Origin: Desulfuromonas sp.
GTDB lineage: Bacteria; Desulfobacterota; Desulfuromonadia; Desulfuromonadales; Geopsychrobacteraceae
NCBI GenBank assembly: GCA_002868865.1
Contig: PKUC01000022.1
Coordinates: forward strand, 1-64,000
Direction of reading: 5' to 3'
DNA: 64,000 bases
Shown: positions 33,525-43,147 of the stretch, in pieces
Position numbering within the stretch: the first letter of the stretch is position 1
How the letters are laid out: each line of letters starts with the position of its first letter
Notes under the pieces: generated by a model
The model's input: the letters and a program-made list of their open reading frames with translations, nothing else
Told to the model about the DNA's origin: nothing
The model's database searches: none
Translations under genes and position numbers: made by a program

Positions 33525-35437
33525 TGGCACACCAATCCGCACTTATTGCTGAGGACATTCATGCCTACCTCAAGTCGCAGGAGGAAAAGGGGCTGCTGCG
33601 CCTTATCACCTGCGGCAGCGTCGACGACGGCAAAAGCACCCTGATCGGGCGCCTGCTATGGGACTCGAAAATGGTCTTCGAAGACCAGCTGGAGTCTCTA
33701 ACCGCCGACAGCAAACGGATCGGCACCCAGGGAGAGAAGATCGACTACGCCCTGCTGCTCGACGGACTAGAGGCCGAACGTGAGCAGGGGATCACTATCG
33801 ATGTGGCCTACCGTTTCTTCTCCACGGACAAGCGCAAGTTCATCGTCGCCGATACCCCCGGCCACGAGCAGTACACCCGCAACATGGTCACAGGAGCCTC
33901 CACTGCCCAGGTCGCGATCATCCTGATCGACGCCCGCAAGGGGGTACTGACCCAAACTCGCCGCCACAGCTATCTGGCATCGCTTGTCGGAATTCGACAC
34001 GTGGTGTTGGCCATCAACAAAATGGATCTGGTCGACTACAGCGAACACCGCTTTAAGGAGATCTACAACGAATATAAAACCTTTGCGCAGGATCTTGGCT
34101 TCACTGAAATCCGTCCCATCCCGATCTCGGCCCTCGAGGGGGACAATGTGCTCGAACTCAGCCCGCGCACCCCCTGGCACCAAGGACCGACGCTGATGAA
34201 ATATCTGGAGCAGGTTCAAGTCACCGAGGCCACGGATCAGCGCCCCTTTCGTCTGCGGGTCCAGTGGGTCAACCGCCCCGACCTCGACTTCCGGGGGTTC
34301 TGCGGAACCATCGCCTCGGGAACAATCCGCCCAGGCGACCCGGTTATGGTCAGCGGATCCGGTCAAACCAGCCGCATCCAACGCATTGTCACAATGGATG
34401 GAGACCTACCGGAGGCCGTTGCCGGCCAGGCCATCACCCTGACCTTAGAAGATGAGATCGACATCAGCCGCGGGGACACCCTGAGCGACCCCGGGAATCA
34501 CCCGTTTCGGGCCAGCCGCCTCGAAGCCCGACTGGTCTGGCTACACGAAGAGGCGTTACTTCCCGGCCGCAGCTACCTGCTCAAAGCGGGTCCGAGCACC
34601 ACAACCGCTCAAATTAGCAGTCTGCGTCATAAGGTCAACGTCAACACCCTACAACTGAAGCCAGCCCAAACTCTGGCCCATAACGAGATCGGTGTTTGCC
34701 TGCTCAGGCTCGACAAGACAATCGCCTTTGACAGCTACCAGGAGAACCGGGCAACCGGTAGCTTCATCCTCATTGACCGGGTGACCAACGCCACTGTCGG
34801 AGCCGGCATGATCGATACGGCAGTGGAACAACGAGAAAATAATCAGTGGCATAGAATTTCGCTGGACAGGTCAGTCCGTGCCGGTCGGCTTGGTCAAGCC
34901 CCTAAAGCCCTCTGGTTTACAGGACATCCCGCCTCCGAAAAATCGACCTTAGCCGAACTGGTGGAAAAGAAACTCCACTCACTAGGACGCGTTACCACCC
35001 TCCTGGATGAAAACCAGCTTCGCCAAGGCCTGAACCACGATCTCGGATTTACCGCTGCCGACCAGGCCGAGCATGTTCGCCGCATCGCAGAAACCACCAA
35101 ACTGTTTGTCGATTCGGGACTGATCGTTCTGGCGACCGTCACCTCTCCGTTCCGCAGCGAGCGACAGCTTGCCCGTGAAATTATAGGTTCTGAAGAATTT
35201 ATCGAAGTTCATGTCAACACCCCAATTGCTGTCTGCGAGGAACGGAACAACAGCGGTCTTTATCGTCGAACCCGCACCGAAGAGTCTCGGAATATCGCCG
35301 AGAGCGACTGTCTCTACGAACCCCCCATCGCAGCGGAAATCACCGTCGATGGATCATCACAAGACCTGAAGCAGCTTACCGAAGAGATCGTCAATCACCT
35401 TCTGGGAGACCCGGCGACCCTTGAATGGACCATCTAA
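33524..35437 (+). CDS. cysN: sulfate adenylyltransferase subunit 1 fused to a degenerate adenylylsulfate-kinase-like domain
   Basis: N-terminal GSVDDGKSTLIGRLLWDSK and ADTPGHEQYTRNMVTGAS; C-terminal CysC-like region GHPASEKSTLAELV...DENQLRQGLNHDLGFTAAD...ATVTSPFRSERQLARE. Confidence 0.95.
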   Translation: MAHQSALIAEDIHAYLKSQEEKGLLRLITCGSVDDGKSTLIGRLLWDSKMVFEDQLESLTADSKRIGTQGEKIDYALLLDGLEAEREQGITIDVAYRFFSTDKRKFIVADTPGHEQYTRNMVTGASTAQVAIILIDARKGVLTQTRRHSYLASLVGIRHVVLAINKMDLVDYSEHRFKEIYNEYKTFAQDLGFTEIRPIPISALEGDNVLELSPRTPWHQGPTLMKYLEQVQVTEATDQRPFRLRVQWVNRPDLDFRGFCGTIASGTIRPGDPVMVSGSGQTSRIQRIVTMDGDLPEAVAGQAITLTLEDEIDISRGDTLSDPGNHPFRASRLEARLVWLHEEALLPGRSYLLKAGPSTTTAQISSLRHKVNVNTLQLKPAQTLAHNEIGVCLLRLDKTIAFDSYQENRATGSFILIDRVTNATVGAGMIDTAVEQRENNQWHRISLDRSVRAGRLGQAPKALWFTGHPASEKSTLAELVEKKLHSLGRVTTLLDENQLRQGLNHDLGFTAADQAEHVRRIAETTKLFVDSGLIVLATVTSPFRSERQLAREIIGSEEFIEVHVNTPIAVCEERNNSGLYRRTRTEESRNIAESDCLYEPPIAAEITVDGSSQDLKQLTEEIVNHLLGDPATLEWTI

Positions 35438-35536
35438 AAACGACAACAAAGCGTTTTATTGACTATAGTTATAGCCAGAGAGGCAAGCATCTGCTTGAAA
35501 GGCACCACCATAAAGGAGCGCCGAAAGGAACCGACA

Positions 35537-36832
35537 ATGACCAACATCAACAGCGATATCCAGAAGTTGAGGCTGGATGGCATCTATCCGCAGAACAACT
35601 CCGGCGACCTGATGCTGCGGATCAAGATTCCAGCAGGGGTCCTGTCCTCGGAACAGGCGACAAAAATCAGTATCATCTCTGATCGTTACTCCAACGGACA
35701 GCTGCACTTGACCACTCGCGGAAACATCGAGCTCCACTGGCTACACCTCGATTCCCTGTCAGCGATAACGAGCGCCTTGGATTCGGTAGGACTCACCACC
35801 CGTGGTGCCTGTGGTGGAGCCGTCCGAGGCATTTCCTGCAATACCCACCTGTCCTCAGACGACAAAGCGGTTTTGTCTCTGGCACGTCGCCTCCATCGGC
35901 ATTTTTCCGGAAATCCACACTTCGAGTCATTGCCCAAAAAGTTCAAAATCAGCGTCGAGTCCAGCTATCACGGCTCGCGACACCTAATCCAAGATGTCGG
36001 GCTGGTTCGGGTTGGTGAAAAACATTACGACGTCTGGATTGCTGGCGGTCTCGGCAGACAACCCCAAGAGGGTTTCCTACTGGAAAAGCACGTCACCGAA
36101 GAGACGTTGATCCCGCGAATTGAAGCCATTATCCGGACATATATCAAGCACACCCCAGCACCAAAACGACTCAAATTTTTGGCCAGTACCGTAGGAAAGG
36201 ACCGGCTACGCAATCTAATCGAACATGAGCGCATCGGCCACCCCGAGAAGTTTCCATTCAGCCCCCTTGACCAGACAAACTCAACCGGTCCGACAGCGCC
36301 AGAGGTGGTTGAGCACCCTGTTTTCGCCGGCGCACTTAAAGCTTCGACCCTGCACCAGCTTGCCACCATAGCCGCCGAACACGCAGATGGAACACTCCGA
36401 ATAACCACCGACCAAAACGTCTCCATGGTACCGCGCAACGCCTCGGCCTGGCGCAGTGCCGTTGCCTGCCTTCCCCCCCATGCCCCCTCGGGAGCCCTCT
36501 CCGATACCGCTGCCGTGTTCCGCGTTTGCCCCGGAATTCATCTATGCAGAATGGGACTGGCACCAACCCGTGACATCGCCCGGCAAACCATGAACGCACT
36601 TGGACCGACCGGAAAACAGCTTTCGTGGGCCGTTTCCGGCTGTCCCAATGCCTGTTCTCAGCCACAACTGGCTGAAGCAGGTATCCTAACGACCAATCTT
36701 GTCAAAGAAGATGATGGCAACCGGACCCCCCGCTATGCCTTACTGCGCCGGACCGACGAAAGCTTTGCCCATGCCATAGCTGAAGATCTCTCAGAAGCAG
36801 ACCTTATAAAAGCTGTTGCCGCCCTCGACTGA
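35537..36832 (+). CDS. siroheme nitrite/sulfite reductase (probably assimilatory sulfite reductase)
   Basis: Start MTNINSDIQ; CPGIHLC (Cx5C) and CPNAC (Cx3C) siroheme-4Fe4S motif; operon context. Confidence 0.9.
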   Translation: MTNINSDIQKLRLDGIYPQNNSGDLMLRIKIPAGVLSSEQATKISIISDRYSNGQLHLTTRGNIELHWLHLDSLSAITSALDSVGLTTRGACGGAVRGISCNTHLSSDDKAVLSLARRLHRHFSGNPHFESLPKKFKISVESSYHGSRHLIQDVGLVRVGEKHYDVWIAGGLGRQPQEGFLLEKHVTEETLIPRIEAIIRTYIKHTPAPKRLKFLASTVGKDRLRNLIEHERIGHPEKFPFSPLDQTNSTGPTAPEVVEHPVFAGALKASTLHQLATIAAEHADGTLRITTDQNVSMVPRNASAWRSAVACLPPHAPSGALSDTAAVFRVCPGIHLCRMGLAPTRDIARQTMNALGPTGKQLSWAVSGCPNACSQPQLAEAGILTTNLVKEDDGNRTPRYALLRRTDESFAHAIAEDLSEADLIKAVAALD

Positions 36833-36889
36833 GGCGAACTGATAGATAATTCGGATGTTGGAAGCCCCCCACAGGACAAGGAGATCATC

Positions 36890-37846
36890 ATGAGCCGTAT
36901 TTACACCGATAATTCATTGTCTATTGGCCGCACCCCGCTGGTAAAACTCAACCGCATTGTCCCCGAGGGCGGTGCCACCGTTCTCGGCAAAGTCGAGGGC
37001 CGCAACCCCGCCTATTCGGTCAAATGCCGCATCGGCGCCGCCATGGTCTGGGACGCAGAACAGAAAGGACTGCTCGGGCCGGGCAAGGAAATTATCGAAC
37101 CCACCAGTGGCAACACCGGCATCGCCCTAGCTTTTGTCGCCGCGGCGCGCGGCATCCCGATCACCCTGACCATGCCCGAAACCATGAGCCTGGAACGACG
37201 CAAGGTGCTCAAAGCCTTCGGCGCCAACCTGGTGCTCACCCCTGGTGCCAAGGGGATGGGCGGCGCAATCACCGAGGCCGAAGCCATCGCGTCCAGCAAC
37301 CCCGACCGCTATCTGCTGTTGCATCAATTCAAGAACCCGGCAAACCCGGCGATTCACGAACAGACCACCGGCCCGGAAATATGGGAAGATACCGAGGGCG
37401 CCATCGATATTCTCGTTTCGGGGGTTGGCACCGGTGGCACCATCAGCGGCGTCTCACGCTACATCAAGCGAACCAAAGGCAAACCGATCGAGGCAGTGGC
37501 GGTGGAACCGACGGACTCCCCCGTGATCACCCAGAAACGTGCCGGCGAGGCTCTACAGCCCGGGCCACACAAAATCCAAGGAATTGGTGCTGGATTTATC
37601 CCCGACACCCTCGATCTGGAGATGGTCGATGCCATCGAACAGGTCACCAACGAGGAGGCGATCGATTTCGCGCGGCGCTTGGCCTTAGAAGAGGGGATCC
37701 TCGCCGGTATTTCCTGCGGTGCGGCAGCTGCAGTCGCCGCACGCCTGGCCACATGCCCAGAAAATAGGGATAAGACGATTGTCGTCATTCTGCCCGATTC
37801 GGGAGAACGCTACCTGTCAAGCGTCCTGTTCGAAGGGATCGCGTAA
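36890..37846 (+). CDS. cysK: cysteine synthase A
   Basis: [48 protein letters not shown]. Confidence 0.97.
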   Translation: MSRIYTDNSLSIGRTPLVKLNRIVPEGGATVLGKVEGRNPAYSVKCRIGAAMVWDAEQKGLLGPGKEIIEPTSGNTGIALAFVAAARGIPITLTMPETMSLERRKVLKAFGANLVLTPGAKGMGGAITEAEAIASSNPDRYLLLHQFKNPANPAIHEQTTGPEIWEDTEGAIDILVSGVGTGGTISGVSRYIKRTKGKPIEAVAVEPTDSPVITQKRAGEALQPGPHKIQGIGAGFIPDTLDLEMVDAIEQVTNEEAIDFARRLALEEGILAGISCGAAAAVAARLATCPENRDKTIVVILPDSGERYLSSVLFEGIA

Positions 37847-37950
37847 GCATTCCCTACGTTTCAGGGAAAACGCGACCCATCGATTAAGTTATTGACTGAG
37901 TTGCTAGGGTTTGGTAGGTTTACTTCCAACATAGCTGTATGTACAGCGTC

Positions 37951-38071
37951 GTCTACATCAAGAGTGGTGGAGGGATCAGGCCCTTTGAAGCCACAGCAAC
38001 CGGTCCGGCAGATCACGGATGCCAGGTGCTAATTCCTGCCCTGCGGATGTTCCGCGGGGAAAGATGAGGAC
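37951..38071 (+). promoter_or_regulatory. SAM-I (S-box) riboswitch
   Basis: CATCAAGAGTGGTGGAGGGATCAGGCCCTTTGAAGCCACAGCAACC...GGTGCTAATTCCTGCCC...GAAAGATGAGG S-box core. Confidence 0.95.
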
Positions 38072-38109
38072 GGAGCCCGAAGTGGACAGTTCTCCTGTTT
38101 GTCTCATCG

Positions 38110-38143
38110 AGCCCCTTCTCATCAGACGAGAAGGGGCTTTTTC
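38110..38143 (+). terminator. S-box regulated intrinsic terminator
   Basis: AGCCCCTTCTC-atcagac-GAGAAGGGGCTTTTT. Confidence 0.9.
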
Positions 38144-38169
38144 GTGCCCTATAGCCATGGAGGACACCG

Positions 38170-39315
38170 ATGATATTTGACAACAGCCTTGCCACAAGCC
38201 TGGTACAACTCGGCGTCGATCGAGACCCGCAAACCGGTGCCATCAGTACGCCCATCCATCCCAGCGCAACCTTCCGTCATCCCGCGCTGGGACAGAGTAC
38301 CGGCTACGACTACACACGCAGCGGCAACCCCACCCGGGATACCCTTGAAGAAGGCCTCGCAAGCCTTGAGGGCGGACATCGCGCCTGCGCCTTCTCCTCG
38401 GGGATGGCCGCCCTGACCACCCTGCTGCTCCATTTTTCCGCCGGCGACCACGTGATTGTTTCTGAAGATCTCTATGGCGGAACCTACCGGGTCCTCGAGC
38501 AGGTCTTTGGCAAGCTTGGACTGTCGGCCAGCTATGTCGACACCTCGCAACTTGAGGCCATTGGTGCCGCAATCATCGACAAAACCAAAGCGGTGCTGGT
38601 CGAAACCCCGGGCAACCCACTGTTGGGAGTCGCGGACATCAAATCGATCGCCACTCTCTGCCGTCGGCACAGCCTGCTGTTTATCGTCGACAACACATTT
38701 CTGACCCCGGTTTTACAGCGTCCGCTGGAACTGGGGGCCGATGTCGTAGTCCACTCTGGAACCAAGTACCTCAGTGGCCACAACGACCTCTGCTCAGGCG
38801 TCCTCGTCGCCAGAGATCCAGAACTCGGCGAGCGTCTGTATTTTCTCCAAAACTCAACCGGTGCGGTTCTCCCACCACAGGACTGTTGGTTGTTGATCCG
38901 CAGCTTAAAAACACTGGCCCTGCGGATGGAACGCCACTGTCAAAATGCCCTCACCGTCGCTCACTGGCTTCAGCAGCACCCCGATGTGACGCACGTCTAT
39001 TACCCGGGCTTGAAAGACCATCCCGGCCACGCCCTTTCACAGCAGCAAGCCCGCGGGTTCGGCGGCATGGTTTCGTTTCGCCTAAAAAGCCCATCGCTGG
39101 CGCGTCAGGTTCTGGAAAAAGTGACCCTGATTTCCTTTGCAGAGAGTTTAGGTGGGGTTGAATCACTGATAACCCTGCCGGCCGTGCAAACCCACGCCGA
39201 CATCCCCGAATCCGAGCGGTTGCGCCTTGGGGTGTGTGACTCACTGCTGCGTCTTTCCGTCGGCATCGAAAACGTCAACGATATCATCGCCGATCTGGAG
39301 CAAGCCCTTGCATAA
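38170..39315 (+). CDS. Cys/Met metabolism PLP-dependent trans-sulfuration enzyme (cystathionine gamma-synthase/lyase-like)
   Basis: GYDYTRSGNPTRDTLEEGLASLEGG; DNTFLTPVLQRPLELGADVVVHSGTKYLSGHND. Confidence 0.92.
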   Translation: MIFDNSLATSLVQLGVDRDPQTGAISTPIHPSATFRHPALGQSTGYDYTRSGNPTRDTLEEGLASLEGGHRACAFSSGMAALTTLLLHFSAGDHVIVSEDLYGGTYRVLEQVFGKLGLSASYVDTSQLEAIGAAIIDKTKAVLVETPGNPLLGVADIKSIATLCRRHSLLFIVDNTFLTPVLQRPLELGADVVVHSGTKYLSGHNDLCSGVLVARDPELGERLYFLQNSTGAVLPPQDCWLLIRSLKTLALRMERHCQNALTVAHWLQQHPDVTHVYYPGLKDHPGHALSQQQARGFGGMVSFRLKSPSLARQVLEKVTLISFAESLGGVESLITLPAVQTHADIPESERLRLGVCDSLLRLSVGIENVNDIIADLEQALA

Positions 39316-39389
39316 TCATTACGCGAGCACAGCAACAGGACCACAGCAGCCGTTGTCTTATACACGGCTTCGAAAAAAGGAGAGTTCCC

Positions 39390-40532
39390 ATGGCTGAAAA
39401 CACCTACCGACCCGCAACCCTACTGGTGCATCAGGCCACCGATCGCGATCCGGCGACTGGAGCTTCGACCGTACCGATCTACCAGGCGTCGACCTATCAT
39501 CACGACGCCGGGCAGCCTGGGGAGTACGATTACGCCCGTAGCGGCAACCCAAGCCGCCAGCAGGTCGAGGAGGCCATTGCGCTTCTGGAAGGCGGAACCC
39601 ACGGATTCGCCTACGCCAGCGGCATGGCGGCGATCGGAAGCGCTCTGGCACTCCTCAAAACCGGCGACCACCTGATCGCGCCCAACGACCTCTATGGCGG
39701 CAGCTGGCGCTATCTGAGCACGATCCTTCCCGAACGTGGAGTCAGCACCAGTTTCGTCGACATCACCGATCCGCAGCAGATCGAAGACGTCATCACCCCT
39801 CAAACCCGGGCGATTTTTCTCGAGACCCCCTCCAATCCTCTGTTCAACATCACCGATATCCGCACCGTGGCCCAACTCGCAAAAGACCACGGGTTGATCA
39901 CCCTGCTCGACAACACCTTCATGACCCCACTGCTGCAGCGCCCACTGGAGCTTGGCATCGACGTGGTCATCCACAGCGGCACCAAGTTTCTCGGCGGACA
40001 CAGCGACCTAATGGCCGGGCTGGTCACCACAGCCGACCCCGCCGTGGCCAAACGGTTAAAACAGTTTCAGAACGCTTTTGGAGCAGTGCTGTCCCCCTTC
40101 GACTCGTTTCTCCTCTCCCGCGGCATCAAAACACTGAAACTGCGCCTGGAAGCGGCCCAGACCTCGGCTCACACCCTCGCGCAACGGCTGCAAGCCCATC
40201 CGAACATCGCCCGGGTCTGGTATCCGGGATTAACCGATTTTACCAGCCGCAGGCTTCACTTCTCACAGGCAAGCGGCGCCGGCGCCGTTCTATCTTTTGA
40301 ACTGAAGCACCAAGCGAAGGTTGCGCCACTTCTGAAGGCAGTTAAACTCCCGATCATCGCCCCCAGTCTCGGTGGAGTCGAGACTATCCTCACCCACTGT
40401 TGGAGCATGTCACACGCCGCCATTCCTGCCGACACCAAGCTGCGTCTCGGGATCCATGACACTCTGCTGCGACTTTCTGTCGGCATCGAAGACGTCGATG
40501 ACCTGTGGGACGATTTGGAACGCGCACTGTAA
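39390..40532 (+). CDS. second Cys/Met metabolism PLP-dependent trans-sulfuration enzyme
   Basis: EYDYARSGNPSRQQVEEAIALLEGG; DNTFMTPLLQRPLELGIDVVIHSGTKFLGGHSD. Confidence 0.92.
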   Translation: MAENTYRPATLLVHQATDRDPATGASTVPIYQASTYHHDAGQPGEYDYARSGNPSRQQVEEAIALLEGGTHGFAYASGMAAIGSALALLKTGDHLIAPNDLYGGSWRYLSTILPERGVSTSFVDITDPQQIEDVITPQTRAIFLETPSNPLFNITDIRTVAQLAKDHGLITLLDNTFMTPLLQRPLELGIDVVIHSGTKFLGGHSDLMAGLVTTADPAVAKRLKQFQNAFGAVLSPFDSFLLSRGIKTLKLRLEAAQTSAHTLAQRLQAHPNIARVWYPGLTDFTSRRLHFSQASGAGAVLSFELKHQAKVAPLLKAVKLPIIAPSLGGVETILTHCWSMSHAAIPADTKLRLGIHDTLLRLSVGIEDVDDLWDDLERAL

Positions 40533-40595
40533 ATCGCGTTTGACAACAACCGGCTCTTTCGATTAAAGTTCGATGTAAATCTGAATACCTAGCAA

Positions 40596-40710
40596 GTCTT
40601 TATCAAGAGTGGTGGAGGGATGAGGCCCTGAGAAACCACGGCAGCCGGTCCGCAGCGCGGATGTCCGGTGCCAATTCCTGCCCGTAATGGTTTACGGGAG
40701 AGATGAGGAC
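40596..40710 (+). promoter_or_regulatory. SAM-I (S-box) riboswitch, second copy
   Basis: TTATCAAGAGTGGTGGAGGGATGAGGCCCTGAGAAACCACGGCAGCC...GGTGCCAATTCCTGCCC...GAGAGATGAGGAC. Confidence 0.95.
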
Positions 40711-40741
40711 GGAGCCGCCAGATACCTTTATCGTATCCATC

Positions 40742-40774
40742 AGGCCCCTCCCCTCGTCGGGAGGGGCCTTTTAC
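40742..40774 (+). terminator. S-box regulated intrinsic terminator
   Basis: AGGCCCCTCCC-ctcgtc-GGGAGGGGCCTTTT. Confidence 0.9.
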
Positions 40775-40775
40775 G

Positions 40776-41918
40776 TTGACGGCAACACAAGATGGAGAAC
40801 AGACAGGATTGAACAGCACGGTCGGCATCGTTAAAACGGAATACGCCCAGCTCGATACCCAGTTGCGACTGGAAAGCGGGCGCCTGCTTGGTCCACTGAC
40901 CCTGGCCTACGAAACCTACGGCACCCTCAACGCCGACCGTTCCAATGCCATCCTCGTCACCCACGCCTGGACCGGTGACGCCCATGCCGCCGGTGTCCAC
41001 AGCGAATCGGACCGCCGCCCGGGCTGGTGGGACAACATGATCGGACCCGGCAAGGTGCTCGACACCGAGCGCTACTTCGTGCTCTGCAGCAACACCATCG
41101 GCTCCTGCAAAGGCTCAACCGGCCCGACCAGCATCAACCCGCAAAACGACCGCCCGTATCGCCTGCAATTTCCCGTCATCATGGTGCGCGACATGGTCCG
41201 CGCCCAGAAGCTCCTACTCGACCAGCTCGGCATCAATACCCTGCAGGCCGTCATCGGCGGTTCGATGGGCGCCATGCAGGCGCTGGAATGGGGGATCCAT
41301 TATCCAGAAATAGTAAAAGCGATCGTCCCCATCGCCGGCACCGGACGCACCTCACCGATGGCCATCGCCCTCAACAATCTGGCGCGGCAGGCGATCTACA
41401 ACGATCCCCTCTGGAAGAAGGGGAACTACCGTCCGGAACACCCACCGGCGGACGGCTTGGCCCTTGCCCGCGCCGTCGGACACACCTCGTTCCTCTCCGA
41501 CGCCTCGATGCAGATCAAGTTCGGCAGACGCTTTTCAGTTCGCGACGGGATGTTTGACCTGTTTGGAAAGTTTGAAGTGGAACGCTATCTTGACTACAAC
41601 GGTGGCAACTTCGTCGGCAAGTTCGACACCAACTCGTTTCTCTACCTCGCAAAAGCCCTCGACCTCTACGATGTCGCCTGGAATTTTGATTCCCTCGAAG
41701 ACGCCCTAAAGTGCCTGCGCTGCCCATCGCTCTGGTTCGCCTTCAGCTCCGACTGGCTCTACCCACCCGCGCAACCGGAAGCGGTCGTCGAAGAGCTGAC
41801 CCGTCAAAAAAAACCGGTCGAGTACCACCTCATCGAATCCGACTACGGACACGACTCCTTTCTGGTCGAACCGGAAAAGTTTATCCCGATCTTAAAGCGG
41901 TTCTTAAACACGCTCTGA
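40776..41918 (+). CDS. metX: homoserine O-acetyltransferase
   Basis: [53 protein letters not shown]. Exact start uncertain. Confidence 0.95.
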   Translation: MTATQDGEQTGLNSTVGIVKTEYAQLDTQLRLESGRLLGPLTLAYETYGTLNADRSNAILVTHAWTGDAHAAGVHSESDRRPGWWDNMIGPGKVLDTERYFVLCSNTIGSCKGSTGPTSINPQNDRPYRLQFPVIMVRDMVRAQKLLLDQLGINTLQAVIGGSMGAMQALEWGIHYPEIVKAIVPIAGTGRTSPMAIALNNLARQAIYNDPLWKKGNYRPEHPPADGLALARAVGHTSFLSDASMQIKFGRRFSVRDGMFDLFGKFEVERYLDYNGGNFVGKFDTNSFLYLAKALDLYDVAWNFDSLEDALKCLRCPSLWFAFSSDWLYPPAQPEAVVEELTRQKKPVEYHLIESDYGHDSFLVEPEKFIPILKRFLNTL

Positions 41919-41959
41919 TAAAAGCGGAACAGAAGTGGTTTGATCAGAGAGGGGGGGGA

Positions 41960-42142
41960 TTACTTACGGGGCACTTTCTTCGAAAACAGATCAAGCTGCT
42001 GAAAACGATGCTCTTCAGACTTGAACGGACGGCCATGAAAACGTGGACAATCCAACATCACCATGGCAGCGGTCTGCTTACAGGTGCGGACGCACTTCAG
42101 GCAGAGCTTGTTCTGTTGATTCTCGCTGTTCACTCCCGACAT
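41960..42142 (-). CDS. small cysteine-motif protein of unknown function
   Basis: 60 aa if started at MSGVNSENQ; CLKCVRTCKQ...CPRF spacing typical of a small metal- or cluster-binding protein. Confidence 0.55.
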   Translation of the reverse strand: MSGVNSENQQNKLCLKCVRTCKQTAAMVMLDCPRFHGRPFKSEEHRFQQLDLFSKKVPRK

Positions 42143-42310
42143 CGCACTATCTCCAATCCCGCACAGTTTAGCCACTCTGTCTGTTCCTGACAAGCCAGTC
42201 CTGCAGCAGTCAATGCACACCGGCGGGATATTCTCTTGTCTCAGCCAGTGGGCGGATGTTAAATTGCTGAAATTGCTGACATCAACCCCTGCGCGTGGAG
42301 AGCGATCAAC

Positions 42311-43147
42311 ATGAGCGCCGAGACTCTGGACATCACCATCCTCGGTTCGGGCACCAGTACCGGAGTTCCGGTTATCGGCTGCCGGTGCGCCGTGTGCCGG
42401 TCAGAAAACCCACGCAACAACCGTACGCGATCGAGTATTCTGCTCCACTCTCAGGAACACAATATCCTGATCGATACCGCAACCGACCTGCGCCAGCAGG
42501 CCCTGCGTCACGGTCTTCGCACCCTCGACGCTGTCCTTTACACCCATGCCCATGCTGACCACATCAATGGCATAGACGATCTGCGCAGCTTCAACCTGCC
42601 TCATCGACAGGTCATCCCCGTCTACGGTGCCGCACAAACCCTGCAACACATCGGTCATCTTTTTGACTATATCTTCAACCCGTCAAAACAGAGCGGTTTT
42701 GTCCCGCTCCTCAAACTGTGCCCTGTTGAAAGCCCGTTCCGTCTTTTTGACCTTGAGATCACGCCAATCCCATTAATTCATGGAGACCTGACGGTCTACG
42801 GCTACCGTTGCGGGCCGCTCGCCTACCTGACCGACTGCAGCGCCATCCCCGCCCGATCATTTCCGCTCCTTAAGGGGTTAGACCTCCTGATTCTCGATGG
42901 GCTCCGTTTTAAAAGCCACCCGACTCACTTCAACATCCAGCAGGCCATAGAAGCAGCTCAGCAGGTGGGAGCACGCCGCACCCTGCTGACTCATCTGACC
43001 CATGACGTGGAACATGTACGGGACTCCCGCAACCTGCCTGCTGACGTTGAATTTGCCTACGACGGGCAGCAGATTACACTGAACCTGTCCACCAGTTCCA
43101 TCGGGCGGAATGAAGAGAAAACAACCACCCAAGGTGTCGGGACATGA
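42311..43147 (+). CDS. MBL-fold metallo-hydrolase, PhnP-like
   Basis: ILGSGTSTGVPVIGCRCAVCRSENPRNNRTRSSILL; YTHAHADHINGIDDLR; THLTHDVEH. Confidence 0.9.
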   Translation: MSAETLDITILGSGTSTGVPVIGCRCAVCRSENPRNNRTRSSILLHSQEHNILIDTATDLRQQALRHGLRTLDAVLYTHAHADHINGIDDLRSFNLPHRQVIPVYGAAQTLQHIGHLFDYIFNPSKQSGFVPLLKLCPVESPFRLFDLEITPIPLIHGDLTVYGYRCGPLAYLTDCSAIPARSFPLLKGLDLLILDGLRFKSHPTHFNIQQAIEAAQQVGARRTLLTHLTHDVEHVRDSRNLPADVEFAYDGQQITLNLSTSSIGRNEEKTTTQGVGT

